NCBI GenBank assembly: GCA_022822665.1
Contig: JAJEAR010000024.1
Span: 1 to 64,000, forward strand
Length of the DNA: 64,000 bases
Origin: Alphaproteobacteria bacterium
Lineage (GTDB): Bacteria; Pseudomonadota; Alphaproteobacteria; Thalassobaculales; Thalassobaculaceae
Direction: 5' to 3'
A program made the position numbers and the translations under genes. A model generated the notes under the pieces. It was not told where the DNA came from. It was given only the letters and a program-made list of their open reading frames with translations, and ran no database searches. This document shows positions 1 through 10,606 of the stretch, piece after piece; the stretch's first letter is position 1; each line of letters starts with the position of its first letter.

Positions 1-1
1 G

Positions 2-1405
2 TTCGCCGGCGAGAAGATCAACGTCACCGAGGACCGGGCGGTGCTGCACGTGGCGCTGCGGGCGCCGCGGGACGCCGTGATCGAGGTGGACGGAGAGAAC
101 CAGGTCCCGCCGGTGCACGCCGTCCTCGACAAGATGGCCGGGTTCGCGGAGCGGGTGCGCAGCGGCGACTGGAAGGGCCACACCGGCAAGCGCATCCGCA
201 ACGTGGTGAACATCGGGATCGGGGGCTCGGACCTCGGCCCCGTCATGGCCTACGAGGCGCTCCGCCACTACAGCGCCCGCGACCTCGAGTGTCGCTTCGT
301 CTCGAACGTGGACGGCACGGACATCGCCGAGTGCACGCGCGACCTCGACCCGGCCGAGACCCTCTTCGTGGTCTGCTCGAAGACCTTCACCACGCAGGAG
401 ACGCTCACCAACGCGGGCACGGCCCGGCGCTGGTGCCTGGACGCCCTGAAGGACGAGTCGGCCGTGGCCAAGCACTTCGTGGCGGTCTCCACCAACGCCG
501 AGGAAGTCGCGAAGTTCGGCATCGATACCGACAACATGTTCGAGTTCTGGGACTGGGTCGGCGGGCGCTACTCGCTCTGGTCGGCGGTCGGGCTGTCACT
601 CGCCATCGGCATAGGGGCGCGGGGATTCCGCAGTCTGCTGGCGGGTGCGGCCGACATGGACCGGCATTTTCGCGCCACACCGCTGCGGTACAACCTGCCG
701 GTGCTCCATGCCCTGATCGGGATCTGGCGACGCAATCTGATGGGCTGGCCCTCCGTCGCGCTGGTTCCCTACGATCAGCGCCTCGACCGGTTCGTCGCCT
801 TCATCCAGCAGCTCGAGATGGAATCGAACGGCAAGCGGGTCACCCGGGACGGCGAACCGACGGGCGGTTTGACCTCGCCGGTCATCTGGGGCGAACCGGG
901 GTCCAACGCCCAGCACTCCTTCTTCCAGTTCCTGCACCAAGGCACCGACACGGTTCCGGTCGATTTCCTCATCGCGGCCCGGCCACGCGATGCCGACCCC
1001 GGGCACCACGCACTGCTGCAGGCGAACTGCCTCGCCCAGGGGCAGGCCCTCGCGCTCGGGCGCACCGCGGACGAGGTGGCGGCAGCCCTGCGTGCCAGCG
1101 GGAAGGACGAGGACGGGATTGCGCGACTGGTTCCGCATCTCCTGCTTCCCGGCGACCGTCCCTCGACCACCGTGACCTATCGCAGCCTCGACCCCTATTC
1201 GCTCGGCCGACTGGTCGCGCTGTACGAACACCGGGTGTTCGTGCAGGGGGTGATCTGGGGCGTGAACTCCCACGACCAGTGGGGAGTGGAACACGGCAAG
1301 GTCCTCGCCGACGGCCTGATTCCGGCACTGCGGGACGGAGCGGCGGTCGAGGCCGATCCCTCGACCCTGGCCCTGGTTGCCCGGCTTCGGGAACTCGGAT
1401 CGTGA
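2..1405 (+). CDS. pgi: Glucose-6-phosphate isomerase (5' end outside the window)
   Basis: Interconverts glucose-6-phosphate and fructose-6-phosphate in the cytosol. The open frame runs in from the left edge and opens with [20 protein letters not shown], a typical internal PGI segment. About 80 N-terminal residues are therefore missing relative to the usual ~550. Visible family motifs are [11 protein letters not shown] (sugar-phosphate loop), [11 protein letters not shown] (signature 1), ESNGKRV (catalytic Glu region), [13 protein letters not shown], and DQWGVEHGK with the catalytic Lys (signature 2). The TGA stop overlaps the GTG of the next gene, so the two are probably translationally coupled. 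It is followed by eda and pgm, a sugar-phosphate operon that probably continues to the left. Confidence 0.97.
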   Translation, partial: FAGEKINVTEDRAVLHVALRAPRDAVIEVDGENQVPPVHAVLDKMAGFAERVRSGDWKGHTGKRIRNVVNIGIGGSDLGPVMAYEALRHYSARDLECRFVSNVDGTDIAECTRDLDPAETLFVVCSKTFTTQETLTNAGTARRWCLDALKDESAVAKHFVAVSTNAEEVAKFGIDTDNMFEFWDWVGGRYSLWSAVGLSLAIGIGARGFRSLLAGAADMDRHFRATPLRYNLPVLHALIGIWRRNLMGWPSVALVPYDQRLDRFVAFIQQLEMESNGKRVTRDGEPTGGLTSPVIWGEPGSNAQHSFFQFLHQGTDTVPVDFLIAARPRDADPGHHALLQANCLAQGQALALGRTADEVAAALRASGKDEDGIARLVPHLLLPGDRPSTTVTYRSLDPYSLGRLVALYEHRVFVQGVIWGVNSHDQWGVEHGKVLADGLIPALRDGAAVEADPSTLALVARLRELGS

Positions 1406-2040
1406 CCACATCCCCGATGCACGACATCTGCGCCCGGGGACCGGTAATCCCGGTGCTGACCGTCGACGATCCGGCCCGTGCGGAACCGCTCGCACGGGCG
1501 CTGGTCGAGGGAGGCCTGCGGGTACTCGAGATCACGCTCAGGACCGACACGGCTCTCGAGGCGATCGGGATCATCGCGCGGCGCGTTCCCGACGCCATCG
1601 TCGGGGCGGGTACCCTGCGCACACCGGAGGACGTTTCGCGTGCCGCCGAAGCCGGAGCACGCTTCGGCGTCTCGCCGGGCCTGACGCCCGCATTGCTCGC
1701 GCGTGCACAGGCCCTGGACCTGCCGTTCATGCCCGGCGTCGCGACGCCGTCGGAGGCCATGGCCGCGGCGGAGCACGGCTACCGGTTGCTCAAGTTCTTT
1801 CCCGCCGAGACCTGCGGCGGGGCGGCGGCGCTGTCGGCCTGGGCGGCCCCCCTCGCCGGGCTCGGGTTCTGCCCCACCGGCGGCATCGGACCGCGCAACG
1901 CATCAGACTATCTCCGGCTTGCCAACGTGACCTGTATCGGCGGGAGCTGGGTCGCGCCACAGGCTCGCATCAGGGCCGGCGACTGGTCCGCGATCAGGGA
2001 ATGCGCTGCCGCCGCCGCGGCGCTCGGCGCGCCGCGATGA
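1402..2040 (+). CDS. eda: KDPG/KHG aldolase (Entner-Doudoroff)
   Basis: Splits 2-keto-3-deoxy-6-phosphogluconate into pyruvate and glyceraldehyde-3-phosphate, the last step of the Entner-Doudoroff pathway. The 212-residue length fits the family. Visible motifs are [29 protein letters not shown] (catalytic Glu), [24 protein letters not shown] with the Schiff-base Lys, and CPTGGIG (phosphate loop). The GTG at 1402 overlaps the pgi stop (GTGA). An ATG at 1417 is an equally reasonable start and would remove five residues. The stop overlaps the ATG of pgm. Pairing with pgi suggests glucose is degraded mainly through this pathway, but edd and zwf are not in the window. Confidence 0.95.
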   Translation: MTTSPMHDICARGPVIPVLTVDDPARAEPLARALVEGGLRVLEITLRTDTALEAIGIIARRVPDAIVGAGTLRTPEDVSRAAEAGARFGVSPGLTPALLARAQALDLPFMPGVATPSEAMAAAEHGYRLLKFFPAETCGGAAALSAWAAPLAGLGFCPTGGIGPRNASDYLRLANVTCIGGSWVAPQARIRAGDWSAIRECAAAAAALGAPR

Positions 2041-3689
2041 CACCGGGCCGCACCACACCGGCACTACGCACCGTGCCGACCGTGCCGGTTCCGGGCCAGA
2101 AACCCGGCACCTCCGGTCTGCGCACGCGCACCATCGAGGCCATGCGGCCGGGCTGGATCGAGAACCTCGCCCAGTCGATACTCGATGTCGTCGCTCCGCA
2201 TGCCGGATCGTCGCTGGTTCTCGGAGGTGACGGACGGTTCTTCAACGACCGCGCGATCCAGGTTCTGCTGAAGATGGCGGCGGCGAACGGCGTCGCACGT
2301 GTCGCCGTCGCCCGCAACGGGCTGCTGTCGACGCCGTCTGCCTCGGCCGAGATCCGGCACCGGCGCGCCGAAGGCGGCCTGATCCTCTCGGCAAGCCACA
2401 ATCCCGGCGGCGAGGAGGGCGACTTCGGGCTGAAGGTCAACATCTCGAACGGCGGCCCGGCGCCGGAGCCCGTGACCGATGCGATCCATCGCAGGACGCT
2501 GGAGCTTGACGCCTATCGCATTCTCGACGCGCCCGACATCGATCTCGGAGTCGTGGGGAACACCAGGCTCGGCCCGATGCGGGTGGAGGTGTTCGATCCG
2601 GTGCCCCGCTATGTGGAACTGTTGCGCCCGCTGTTCGATTTCGACGCGATACGCGCCCTGTTCCGGTCGGGGTTCCGGATGCGGTTCGACGCCATGCACG
2701 CGGTCACCGGTCCCTACGCGCGGGCCCTGCTCGAAGACGAGCTTGCAGCCGGCCCCGGTACCGTGGTCAACGCCACCCCGAAACCGGACTTCGGCGGCCG
2801 CCACCCCGATCCCAACCCGGTGCATGCCGCCGGCCTTGTAGCCGAGCTGTTTGCCCGGAACGCACCCGACTTCGCGGCGGCGTCAGACGGGGACGGTGAC
2901 CGGAACATGATCCTCGGACGCGGCATCTGCGTCGGCCCGTCCGACAGCCTGGCGGTGCTCGCCGCCAACGCCCACCTGGCACCCGGATACGCGGACGGGC
3001 CGGTCGGCATTGCCAGGTCGATGCCGACCTCGCGCGCAGCGGACCGGGTTGCCCGGGCGCTCGGCATTCCCTGTTTCGAGACCCCGACCGGCTGGAAGTA
3101 CTTCGGAACGCTGCTTGACGCGGGCAGGGTGACGATCTGCGGCGAGGAAAGTGCCGGAACCGGTTCCGATCACGTGCGCGAGAAGGACGGACTGTGGGCG
3201 GTTCTGCTGTGGCTGAACATCCTTGCGGTCCGGCGTGGGTCCGTCGCCGGGCTGCTCGACGAGCACTGGGCCAGGTTCGGGCGTGACTACTACTCGCGTC
3301 ACGACTACGAGGGCGTCGACCCGACAGCCGCGGACGCGGTAATCGAGAGGCTGCGCCGGGCGATCCCCGACCTGCCGGGACAGACGATCGAGGGCCTGAC
3401 CGTTTCGCACGCCGACGAATTTGCGTACGTCGACCCCGTCGACGGCTCATCCACTGAACGCCAGGGCATTCGCGTGAGCTTCGGGAACGAGGCACGGGCG
3501 GTGTTCCGTCTTTCGGGTACCGGGACCTCGGGAGCGACCCTGCGGGTCTATCTCGAGCGTTTCGAGGCGGCAAACCCGCACCGGTTCGACACCCCGCAGT
3601 CAGCGCTCGCCCGGGTCACCCGGGCCGCGGACCGGATCTCGGGCCTTCCCGGGCTGCTCGGACGTGCCGGGCCCGACATGCGCGGCTGA
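2037..3689 (+). CDS. pgm: Alpha-D-glucose phosphoglucomutase
   Basis: Interconverts glucose-1-phosphate and glucose-6-phosphate, linking glycolytic pools to glycogen or surface-polysaccharide precursors. At 550 residues it matches the ~545-residue bacterial/eukaryotic-type PGM family. Motifs in order are KPGTSGLR near residue 22, LSASHNPGG with the phosphoserine that carries the phosphate, the metal loop DGDGDRN, the sugar-binding GEESAG, and the phosphate loop RLSGTGTSGATLR near the C-terminus. The ATG overlaps the eda stop (ATGA), so pgi-eda-pgm look like one coupled unit. It ends 12 bp from the convergent DUF1467-like gene. Confidence 0.96.
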   Translation: MTPGRTTPALRTVPTVPVPGQKPGTSGLRTRTIEAMRPGWIENLAQSILDVVAPHAGSSLVLGGDGRFFNDRAIQVLLKMAAANGVARVAVARNGLLSTPSASAEIRHRRAEGGLILSASHNPGGEEGDFGLKVNISNGGPAPEPVTDAIHRRTLELDAYRILDAPDIDLGVVGNTRLGPMRVEVFDPVPRYVELLRPLFDFDAIRALFRSGFRMRFDAMHAVTGPYARALLEDELAAGPGTVVNATPKPDFGGRHPDPNPVHAAGLVAELFARNAPDFAAASDGDGDRNMILGRGICVGPSDSLAVLAANAHLAPGYADGPVGIARSMPTSRAADRVARALGIPCFETPTGWKYFGTLLDAGRVTICGEESAGTGSDHVREKDGLWAVLLWLNILAVRRGSVAGLLDEHWARFGRDYYSRHDYEGVDPTAADAVIERLRRAIPDLPGQTIEGLTVSHADEFAYVDPVDGSSTERQGIRVSFGNEARAVFRLSGTGTSGATLRVYLERFEAANPHRFDTPQSALARVTRAADRISGLPGLLGRAGPDMRG

Positions 3690-3701
3690 AGCCGAACCGG
3701 C

Positions 3702-3941
3702 CTACATCGCACCGCGGAATGACAGCAGGTCCGCCGATATCACCCAGTCGACCCCGAACCAGGCCACGGCCGCGAGAACCGTGGCGGCAATGGCCTTGCG
3801 CCACAGGTACGGCCGTTCCGGCGCACCGGCATCGTGCCCCTCCTCGACATGCTCGGCGCGTTTCACTCCAAGCGGAAGCATCATGAAGAACATCCACCAC
3901 CACAGCAGGACATACACCACCAGGCCGCCGGCAATGTCCAT
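3702..3941 (-). CDS. Small membrane protein, DUF1467-like
   Basis: A 79-residue protein with two hydrophobic segments (about residues 5-25 and 50-70) separated by an acidic, charged loop. The N-terminal segment is rich in Trp and Met and is followed by LPLGVKRAEH. This arrangement and the position after methylmalonyl-CoA epimerase match the uncharacterised DUF1467 family, which commonly sits beside mce and rnj in alphaproteobacteria. No biochemical function is established. The ATG at 3941 was chosen because the hydrophobic segment begins there; a longer upstream frame only shadows mce. It is the last gene of the run that starts at nuoA. Confidence 0.8.
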   Translation of the reverse strand: MDIAGGLVVYVLLWWWMFFMMLPLGVKRAEHVEEGHDAGAPERPYLWRKAIAATVLAAVAWFGVDWVISADLLSFRGAM

Positions 3942-3964
3942 GTCATCCTCCTGCAGACCGGTTG

Positions 3965-4369
3965 CTAAACCTGCTCGAGTTCGATCAGGGTTCCCGTGAA
4001 ATCCCTGGGATGCAGGAAGATGACCGGCTTGCCGTGAGCCCCGATCCTCGGCCTGCCGTCGCCCAGGATGCGTGCGCCGCTTGCAGCCAGCGTGCGGCAC
4101 GCCGCCTCGATGTCCTCGACCTCGTAGCAGACGTGATGCATGCCCCCGGAGGGATTGCGTTCGAGAAACGCCCGGATCGGAGATGCGTCGCCCAGCGGGT
4201 GCAGCAGCTCGATCTTGGTATTGGGCAGGGAGACGAAACACACGGTCACACCGTGTTCGGGCAGGTCGCTCGGCTCGCTGACCTCCGCCCCCAGGGTGTC
4301 GCGCCACACCCGCGCCGCGGCATCAAGGTCCGGCACCGCGACTGCCACGTGATTGAGTCGGCCGATCAT
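3965..4369 (-). CDS. mce: Methylmalonyl-CoA epimerase
   Basis: Interconverts (R)- and (S)-methylmalonyl-CoA in the propionyl-CoA to succinyl-CoA route. It is a 134-residue single vicinal-oxygen-chelate protein with paired beta-alpha-beta-beta-beta modules. Landmarks are LNHVAVAVPDL (first metal His), TKIELLHPLG (metal Glu), GGMHHVCYEVEDI (His) and GTLIELEQV (C-terminal Glu). It starts 14 bp after the rnj stop and belongs to the same transcription unit. Methylmalonyl-CoA mutase and propionyl-CoA carboxylase are not in the window. The gene fits an organism that handles propionyl-CoA from odd-chain or branched substrates. Confidence 0.95.
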   Translation of the reverse strand: MIGRLNHVAVAVPDLDAAARVWRDTLGAEVSEPSDLPEHGVTVCFVSLPNTKIELLHPLGDASPIRAFLERNPSGGMHHVCYEVEDIEAACRTLAASGARILGDGRPRIGAHGKPVIFLHPRDFTGTLIELEQV

Positions 4370-4383
4370 GCGGCGTCCTCCCT

Positions 4384-6051
4384 TCAGGTCCTGACGACGT
4401 GCACGGCGATTACCGGCCGCTTGCCGAAGCCGCGGCGCAGCTCGCGTCTCAACGTCCGCGTTGCCCTGTCCACAACCGCCTGGTCGGACCGTCGTTCGCG
4501 CGCGCTCAGTGCCTCGACCGCGTCCCTGACGTCTTCGGCAAGCTCGTTGCTCACGGCATCGGCTTCCTGCCCGTCACACAGGCCGGAGACGGTGATGATC
4601 GGGTCGCGCGGGCACAGTCCGCGCCGGTCAAGCACCAGGGTCGCGGAAACCGAGCCGTTGTGCAACATGACCTGCCGGTCGCCGAGTACCGAACCGTCGA
4701 GCCGGCGCAGCCGTGTCCCGTCGGCAAACAATGCCCCCGTCTTCACCTGCCCCACTGCCCCGACAGGATCGGGACCGAGGCGGTACACACCGCCGTTCTC
4801 CGGCACCAGGACCTCGGGAACCTGGCAGGCACGGGCGAGTTGCGCGTGGGCGGCGAGCCTGCGCGCGTCCCCGTGGACCGGAACCGCGATCCGGGGACGG
4901 ATGACCTGGTAGAGACGGGCGAGGTCGTCGCGGGCCGGATGTCCGGAGACATGGACCGGGTGATCGCGATCGGTGATCACCCTGACGCCGCGTGCGGTAA
5001 GCCGGCTCTGGACCCGACCGATCGCCTTCTCGTTGCCGGGGATTTCACGTGAGGAGAAGATCACCGTGTCGTCCGGATCAAGGTCGATGACCGGATGGTT
5101 CCCGGCGGCGATCCGCGCCAGCGCCGCCCGCGGCTCGCCCTGGCTGCCGGTGCACAGCATCACCACGCGCTCCGCGGGCAGCCTCGCCGCGTCGCGTTCG
5201 CCCAGGAACGGCGGAACGTCGGCCAGCAGGCCATTCTCGCGTGCGATCTCGACGATCCGGCGCATCGATCGTCCGACCAGGGCGCAATGCCGGCCAACCC
5301 GGCCCGCGGCCTGTGCAACGCTGCGCAGCCGGGCGACGTTGGACGCGAAACAGGTGACCGCGATGCGTCGCGGACACCCGGAGAACACCCTGACGAACTC
5401 GTCCGGCAGATCACCCTCGGAGCCGCTGCTCCCCGGGACGTCGGCATTGGTGGAATCACCGACAAGTGCCAGGACACCGCCGCGCGCCAGCCGTTCCAGG
5501 GCCGCGAGATCCGTCTCCTCCCCGATCCCCGGGTCGGGGTCGAATTTCCAGTCACCGGTGTGGATGACCATGCCAGCCGGACAGCTGATGGACAGCGCCC
5601 GGGACTCCGGGATCGAATGGGCCACGCCGATGAGTCCGATCTCGAAGGGGCCGAGCGTGACTGTCCCCGTCGCCGGCAGGCTAACCAGTTCAACCTGCCC
5701 CGCGAGGCCGGCGTCCTCGAGCTTGCGCCGCACCATGGAGGCCGTGAACGGCGTGGCGTGGATCGGGCACTGCAGCCGCTCCCAGAGCCAGGGAACGGCT
5801 CCGATATGGTCCTCGTGGCCGTGCGTGAGCACCAGTCCGACCAGCCGGTCGCGACGCTCGACGATGAAGTCGGGATCGGGCATGAGGATGTCGACCCCCG
5901 GCGTCGAGTCGTCGCCGAAGGAAATGCCGAGATCCACCATCAGCCAGCGGCCGGCGTAGTGGTAGAGGTTGAGGTTCATGCCGATCTCGTCGGAACCGCC
6001 GAGTGGCACGAACAACAGTTCGTCGGGCCCGGGCCCGAACGGCGCGTTCAC
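4384..6051 (-). CDS. rnj: Ribonuclease J (metallo-beta-lactamase/beta-CASP RNase)
   Basis: A 555-residue cytosolic RNase with 5'-3' exonuclease and endonuclease activity in RNA maturation and decay. The zinc-binding motif HGHEDHIGAVPWL lies near residues 75-88, with further metal His residues in the beta-lactamase core (HTGDWKFD). The beta-CASP insert follows (GDSTNADVPGSSGSE, CFASNVARL, CTGSQGEP). HVSGHPARDDL and PVHGDARRL form the late metal and RNA-binding segments. Length is typical of alphaproteobacterial RNase J. The GTG start at 6051 overlaps the coaX stop (GTGA), so coaX-rnj are translationally coupled. The birA-coaX-rnj-mce order downstream of nuoN is a conserved alphaproteobacterial arrangement. 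Confidence 0.95.
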   Translation of the reverse strand: MNAPFGPGPDELLFVPLGGSDEIGMNLNLYHYAGRWLMVDLGISFGDDSTPGVDILMPDPDFIVERRDRLVGLVLTHGHEDHIGAVPWLWERLQCPIHATPFTASMVRRKLEDAGLAGQVELVSLPATGTVTLGPFEIGLIGVAHSIPESRALSISCPAGMVIHTGDWKFDPDPGIGEETDLAALERLARGGVLALVGDSTNADVPGSSGSEGDLPDEFVRVFSGCPRRIAVTCFASNVARLRSVAQAAGRVGRHCALVGRSMRRIVEIARENGLLADVPPFLGERDAARLPAERVVMLCTGSQGEPRAALARIAAGNHPVIDLDPDDTVIFSSREIPGNEKAIGRVQSRLTARGVRVITDRDHPVHVSGHPARDDLARLYQVIRPRIAVPVHGDARRLAAHAQLARACQVPEVLVPENGGVYRLGPDPVGAVGQVKTGALFADGTRLRRLDGSVLGDRQVMLHNGSVSATLVLDRRGLCPRDPIITVSGLCDGQEADAVSNELAEDVRDAVEALSARERRSDQAVVDRATRTLRRELRRGFGKRPVIAVHVVRT

Positions 6052-6863
6052 GACGTGCTCCCGGCGGGCCGCCCGCCGTTGCGACGGTGGATCAGCACCA
6101 GGCCCCGGAGCGTGATGTCGTGGTCGACGTAGTCAACCGCGTCGAGATGGCTGGCAAACACCGGGGCGAGACCGCCGGTGGCGATCACGGTCATCGGGGC
6201 GCCGAGCTCGGCCACGATCCTCGAGGTGATCCCCTCGATGAGACCGACATATCCCCAGAATATCCCTGCCTGCATCGCCTGGCGGGTCGTGCGCCCGATC
6301 ACCCGTCCAGGTTCCCCGAAGCCGGTCGGCGGCGGGGTGACGGCAATTCGCGGCAACTGTGCCGCCGAGCGGTAGAGCGCCTCGAGCGACAGGGCGATCC
6401 CCGGCGATATGACGCCCCCGGCATAGGCACCCGACGCATCGACCACGTCGAAGGTGGTTGCGGTGCCGAAGTCGATGATGACCAGCGGGGCACCGTAGCG
6501 TTCCCGCGCTCCAACCGCGTTTACGACCCGGTCGGCCCCGACCTCCTTCGGATTGTCGATCAGGATGTCGATTCCGGGGTCGACATCGCCGGACCCGACC
6601 ACCATCGGGGTCACCCGGAAATGCCGCGTGCACAGCTGGTGCAGGTTGAAGGCCGTCTCCGGGACCACGTTGGCGATGATGACCTCGGATATGCCCGAGT
6701 GTTCGAGTCCGTTCAGAGCCAGCAACTGGCTGAGCCAGACCGCGTACTCGTCCGCCGTCCTGGCCGCATTGGTCGAGGTGCGCCACGAGCCAAGGCAGGT
6801 CTCGCCCTCGAAGATGGCGAAACCGGTATTGGTGTTGCCGCAGTCGATCGCGAGCAGGCTCAT
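6048..6863 (-). CDS. coaX: Type III pantothenate kinase
   Basis: Phosphorylates pantothenate, the first step of coenzyme A synthesis. Type III enzymes belong to the ASKHA fold and do not resemble CoaA. The 271-residue product opens with LLAIDCGNTNTGFAIF (phosphate-1 loop with catalytic Asp) and carries GADRVVNAVGA, VIIDFGTATTFDVV (phosphate-2/pantothenate region) and a late ATGGLAPV loop. The ATG at 6863 overlaps the birA stop (ATGA) and places the first motif at the N-terminus; a longer upstream frame is birA shadow. Both neighbours are coupled by 4-bp overlaps. Confidence 0.95.
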   Translation of the reverse strand: MSLLAIDCGNTNTGFAIFEGETCLGSWRTSTNAARTADEYAVWLSQLLALNGLEHSGISEVIIANVVPETAFNLHQLCTRHFRVTPMVVGSGDVDPGIDILIDNPKEVGADRVVNAVGARERYGAPLVIIDFGTATTFDVVDASGAYAGGVISPGIALSLEALYRSAAQLPRIAVTPPPTGFGEPGRVIGRTTRQAMQAGIFWGYVGLIEGITSRIVAELGAPMTVIATGGLAPVFASHLDAVDYVDHDITLRGLVLIHRRNGGRPAGSTS

Positions 6864-7597
6864 GCGCTCTCCTCCCCGAGGTACCTGACGGTCCCGGACC
6901 TGATGCTCCTGGCCCGACCGTCGGAAAGCGTGAGCAGCATGCAACCCTCCCGGTCGAGTCCGCCGAACCCGCCCGACACCCGGTCGGATCCGTTCTCCGT
7001 GACCTCGACCGGATCCCCGAGCCTGTGCGCCCGGTCGACCCAGGCGAGCCGTAGCGGCTCGAAGCCATGGCCGGTCCAGGTATCGACCCTGCGCGCGAGT
7101 GCCGCAAGGAACCGGTTCCGAACCTCTTCAATTGATGCCGGCTCCGACCGCCAGTGATCGATCCACGTCGCCGCGTAGCTGGTTCGCGCAGGCGCATGCG
7201 CAATGTTGATCCCGGTCCCGATCACCACCACCCCGCCGCTGGTCTCGAGCAGGATGCCGCTGACCTTGCCTCCCGCCAGCAGCACGTCGTTGGGCCACTT
7301 CAGTGTGACCGGGACCGCCGGAACCAGGTCATTGACGGCGTCGGCGACGGCGAGTGCGGCAACAAGGGAAAGCTGCGGCTTTCCGGTCTTCCGGGTTCTC
7401 AGCAGAACCGAAAGGTAGAGGTTGCCGGCGGGCGACTGCCACGCCCTGCCGTGGCTGCCACGGCCGCTGCGCTGGCGCCCGGCCTGCACCACGGTCCAGT
7501 CCGGGGCGCCGTCGCCGGCCAGGGCCATGACACAGTCATTGGTGCTGTCGACTTCATCACGGGGGACCAGTGTCACACGCCCGGGGATCCGCATCAT
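6860..7597 (-). CDS. birA: Biotin--[acetyl-CoA-carboxylase] ligase
   Basis: Activates biotin to biotinyl-AMP and attaches it to biotin carboxyl carrier domains. The 245-residue protein holds only the catalytic and C-terminal domains. DSTND near residue 20, QRSGRGSHGRAWQSPAGNLYLSV (the GRGxxGRxWxSPxGN loop) and LKWPNDVLL with the biotin-contacting Lys are visible. It lacks the N-terminal winged helix of E. coli BirA, so it should be an enzyme only, not a repressor. The start at 7597 (tandem ATG ATG) lies 16 bp beyond the nuoN stop. An in-frame upstream ATG would overlap nuoN and add a Pro/Cys-rich leader, so it was rejected. Confidence 0.94.
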   Translation of the reverse strand: MMRIPGRVTLVPRDEVDSTNDCVMALAGDGAPDWTVVQAGRQRSGRGSHGRAWQSPAGNLYLSVLLRTRKTGKPQLSLVAALAVADAVNDLVPAVPVTLKWPNDVLLAGGKVSGILLETSGGVVVIGTGINIAHAPARTSYAATWIDHWRSEPASIEEVRNRFLAALARRVDTWTGHGFEPLRLAWVDRAHRLGDPVEVTENGSDRVSGGFGGLDREGCMLLTLSDGRARSIRSGTVRYLGEESA

Positions 7598-7613
7598 GAC
7601 CCTGTGGTGCCGG

Positions 7614-9071
7614 TCATCCGCCAAGCAGGGACAGGGCCGCGGCATCGGCCATGTCGACAACCGGACCGGGTGCGAGGAAGAACAGCAGGGTCACCGCTCC
7701 GGCAAGATACATCACCGCCCTGAGGTCGCGTGGCACTGCGCTGTCGAGCGGTTCGGCCGGCTGATCGAAGTACATGATCCTGACGATACGGAGGTAGTAG
7801 AAGGCGCTGACGACACTGGCGACAACCCCGATCACCGCCAGGACATAGAGTCCGGCGTCGATCGCCGCCAGGAACACGAACCACTTGCCGAAGAACCCGG
7901 CAAGCGGCGGGATCCCGGCCATGGAGAACATGAACAACAGCAGAAGCACCGCCATGACCGGATGGGTTTTCGACAACCCGGCGAGATCGGAAATTCCCTC
8001 CACCGCCCTTCCCTGCTGGCGCATCGCGAGAATGCAGGCAAAGGTCCCGACATTCATGAACAGGTACACCGCGAGATAGATCAGAACGCCACTGGCGCCG
8101 GCGGCGTTGCCGGCGGCAATCCCGATCAGCGCATAGCCCATGTGCCCGATCGAACTGTACGCCATCAGGCGCTTGATGTTGGTCTGCACGATCGCCGCCA
8201 GGGCGCCGAGAACCATCGAGAGCACCGAAATGACGGCGATGATCTGCTGCCACTGATCGATCAGGCCGGCAAACGGGCCAACCATGACCTGCAGGAACAG
8301 GCACACCGCGGCCACCTTCGGCGCGACGGCAAACAGCGCCGTGACCGGGGTGGGGGCGCCTTCGTAGACATCGGGGGTCCACATGTGAAACGGCACCGCG
8401 GAGACCTTGAACGCGAGTCCCGCGATCAGGAACACCAGTCCGAACACCAGCCCCGTCGCAGGCGGTCCCTCCATGGCATCGATGATGTCAACAAGCTCGA
8501 CAAAGCCGGTGGTACCGGAGAACCCGTAGATCAGGGAACAGCCGTAGAGCAGCATGCCCGAGGACAGGGCGCCGAGCACGAAGTACTTCAGTCCCGCCTC
8601 GGTCGAGCGGGTGGTATCGCGGCGGATGGATGCGATGACGTACAGCGCCAGGCTCTGGAGTTCGAGGCCGACGTAGAGCGCGATCAGGTCGGCCGCCGAG
8701 ACCATCATCATCATGCCGACGGTCGCGTAGACGATCAGCACCGGGTACTCGAACCGGCGCGCCTGTTCCCGTCGCATGTAGTCGTCGGACAGGACGATGG
8801 CGAGGAAGGCCCCGAGAAGGATCAGAACCTTTGCGAACTGGGCAAAGGTCGAGGTCATGAACATTCCGAAGAAGGCGGGCTCGGGCGCCTCTCCTCCGAA
8901 CAGCAGAACCAGGACGGCCGCGGCCGCCAGCGTCCCGGCTGCCAGCACCGAAACCAGGCCCGTGGCGTCGCGCCGGTGGAATACGCCGACCATCAGCAAC
9001 ACCATGCCGGCGGCGGCGAGGAAGATCTCCGCTGCCGCCGGGAGCATCACCGGAACAATGGGTGCCGTCAT
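7614..9071 (-). CDS. nuoN: NADH-quinone oxidoreductase subunit N
   Basis: One of the three antiporter-like proton-pumping subunits of complex I, in the cytoplasmic membrane. The 485-residue length fits the family, with about 14 hydrophobic helices throughout. Landmarks are [13 protein letters not shown] (conserved Glu on TM5), [31 protein letters not shown] (broken-helix and Lys region) and [16 protein letters not shown]. It is the last of the 14 nuo genes. Sixteen bases separate it from birA, so cofactor genes follow without a visible terminator. Confidence 0.97.
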   Translation of the reverse strand: MTAPIVPVMLPAAAEIFLAAAGMVLLMVGVFHRRDATGLVSVLAAGTLAAAAVLVLLFGGEAPEPAFFGMFMTSTFAQFAKVLILLGAFLAIVLSDDYMRREQARRFEYPVLIVYATVGMMMMVSAADLIALYVGLELQSLALYVIASIRRDTTRSTEAGLKYFVLGALSSGMLLYGCSLIYGFSGTTGFVELVDIIDAMEGPPATGLVFGLVFLIAGLAFKVSAVPFHMWTPDVYEGAPTPVTALFAVAPKVAAVCLFLQVMVGPFAGLIDQWQQIIAVISVLSMVLGALAAIVQTNIKRLMAYSSIGHMGYALIGIAAGNAAGASGVLIYLAVYLFMNVGTFACILAMRQQGRAVEGISDLAGLSKTHPVMAVLLLLFMFSMAGIPPLAGFFGKWFVFLAAIDAGLYVLAVIGVVASVVSAFYYLRIVRIMYFDQPAEPLDSAVPRDLRAVMYLAGAVTLLFFLAPGPVVDMADAAALSLLGG

Positions 9072-9087
9072 GGGGACTCCCTCCCGG

Positions 9088-10602
9088 TCAGCGGGTCGCG
9101 ACGATCACGCCGGCCTCGCCGAGCGCGAGCTGGTGCCGGGCAATCAGGTGATCGACCGAGACCGCCATCATGTCTAGGAACGATGCCGGGTACAGGCCCA
9201 TCCAGAACACCAGGACGACCAGCGGCGCGAAGACACACACCTCGCGCGGCGACAGGTCGAGGATGCCCTTGAGGTTCTCCTTCTCCAGCGTGCCGAAGAT
9301 GATGCGCCGGTACACCCAGAGCATGTAGGCCGCACCCAGGACCACACCGGTCGCGGCGAGCGCCGCCAGCAGCGTGCTCTCGGCAAATGCGCCGGCCAGG
9401 ACCAGGAATTCGCCGACGAACCCGCTGGTCGCCGGCAGACCGACAGACGCCATGGTGAAGATCATGAACACCAGGGCATAGCGTGGCATGCGGTTGACCA
9501 GGCCGCCGTATGCGGCGATTTCGCGGGTATGGACGCGGTCGTACACCACGCCGACGCACAGGAACAGGGCGGCCGAAACGATGCCGTGGCTCAGCATCTG
9601 GAAAATCGAGCCCTGCACACCCTGCTCGTTCAGCGTGAACATGCCGATGGTCACGAATCCCATGTGCGCAACGGAGGAGTAGGCGATGAGCTTCTTCAGG
9701 TCGTCCTGTGCCAGGGCCACCAGGGACGTGTAGATCACCGCGACGACGCTGAGGGTGTAGATGAGCGGGGTGAACAGTTCGGTTGCTTCCGGGAACATCG
9801 GGATCGAGAACCTGAGGAACCCGTAGCCGCCCATCTTCAGCAAGACCCCGGCGAGGATCACAGATCCGGCCGTCGGTGCTTCAACGTGCGCGTCCGGCAG
9901 CCAGGTGTGGACCGGCCACATCGGGACCTTGACGGCAAAGGAGGCCAGGAAGGCGAGCCACAGCCACGGCTGGAGTGTACTCGCAAACCCGAAGGTCATG
10001 AGTGTGGGAATGTCGGTGGTGCCGGCGGTGAAGTACATGGTCAGCATCGCGACCAGCATCAGCACCGAGCCGAGCAGGGTATAGAGGAAGAACTTGAAGG
10101 CGGCATAGACCCGTCTCGGTCCTCCCCAGACCCCGATGATGATGAACATCGGGATCAGGACACCCTCGAAGAAGATGTAGAAGACCAGCAGGTCAAGCGC
10201 ACAGAACATGCCGACCATCATGGTCTCGAGCACCAGGAAGGCGATCATGTATTCCCGGACCCGGACCCGGATCGCGTCCCAGCTGGCCAGGATGCAGATC
10301 GGGGTCAGGAAGGTCGACAGCAGCACGAAGAACAGCGAAATCCCGTCGATTCCCATGTGGTAGCTGATGTCCGAACCCGGGATCCAGGCCGCCCGCTCCA
10401 CGAACTGGAACTCGGCGGTGGTCGCATCGAAGTTCAGCCACAGCAGGACCGACAGCAGGAAGGTCGGTATCGACGCCCACAGCGCGATGTTGCGCGAATT
10501 GCGGGCAACAGTCGCTTCGTCACCGCGCACGAACAGGATGAACAGGCACCCCGCGAGCGGCAGGAAGGTAATCAGGGAGAGAAGCGGCCAGTCGTTGCCC
10601 AT
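9088..10602 (-). CDS. nuoM: NADH-quinone oxidoreductase subunit M
   Basis: A 504-residue antiporter-like membrane subunit of complex I. Landmarks are the early [14 protein letters not shown], then [20 protein letters not shown] with the conserved TM5 Glu, [25 protein letters not shown] (TM7 Lys and discontinuous helix), [19 protein letters not shown] and [20 protein letters not shown]. The family pumps protons through a chain of buried Lys and Glu residues that are preserved here. Only 4 bp separate it from nuoL, and the nuoN start lies 16 bp downstream, so expression is operonic. Confidence 0.97.
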   Translation of the reverse strand: MGNDWPLLSLITFLPLAGCLFILFVRGDEATVARNSRNIALWASIPTFLLSVLLWLNFDATTAEFQFVERAAWIPGSDISYHMGIDGISLFFVLLSTFLTPICILASWDAIRVRVREYMIAFLVLETMMVGMFCALDLLVFYIFFEGVLIPMFIIIGVWGGPRRVYAAFKFFLYTLLGSVLMLVAMLTMYFTAGTTDIPTLMTFGFASTLQPWLWLAFLASFAVKVPMWPVHTWLPDAHVEAPTAGSVILAGVLLKMGGYGFLRFSIPMFPEATELFTPLIYTLSVVAVIYTSLVALAQDDLKKLIAYSSVAHMGFVTIGMFTLNEQGVQGSIFQMLSHGIVSAALFLCVGVVYDRVHTREIAAYGGLVNRMPRYALVFMIFTMASVGLPATSGFVGEFLVLAGAFAESTLLAALAATGVVLGAAYMLWVYRRIIFGTLEKENLKGILDLSPREVCVFAPLVVLVFWMGLYPASFLDMMAVSVDHLIARHQLALGEAGVIVATR

Positions 10603-10606
10603 GGTC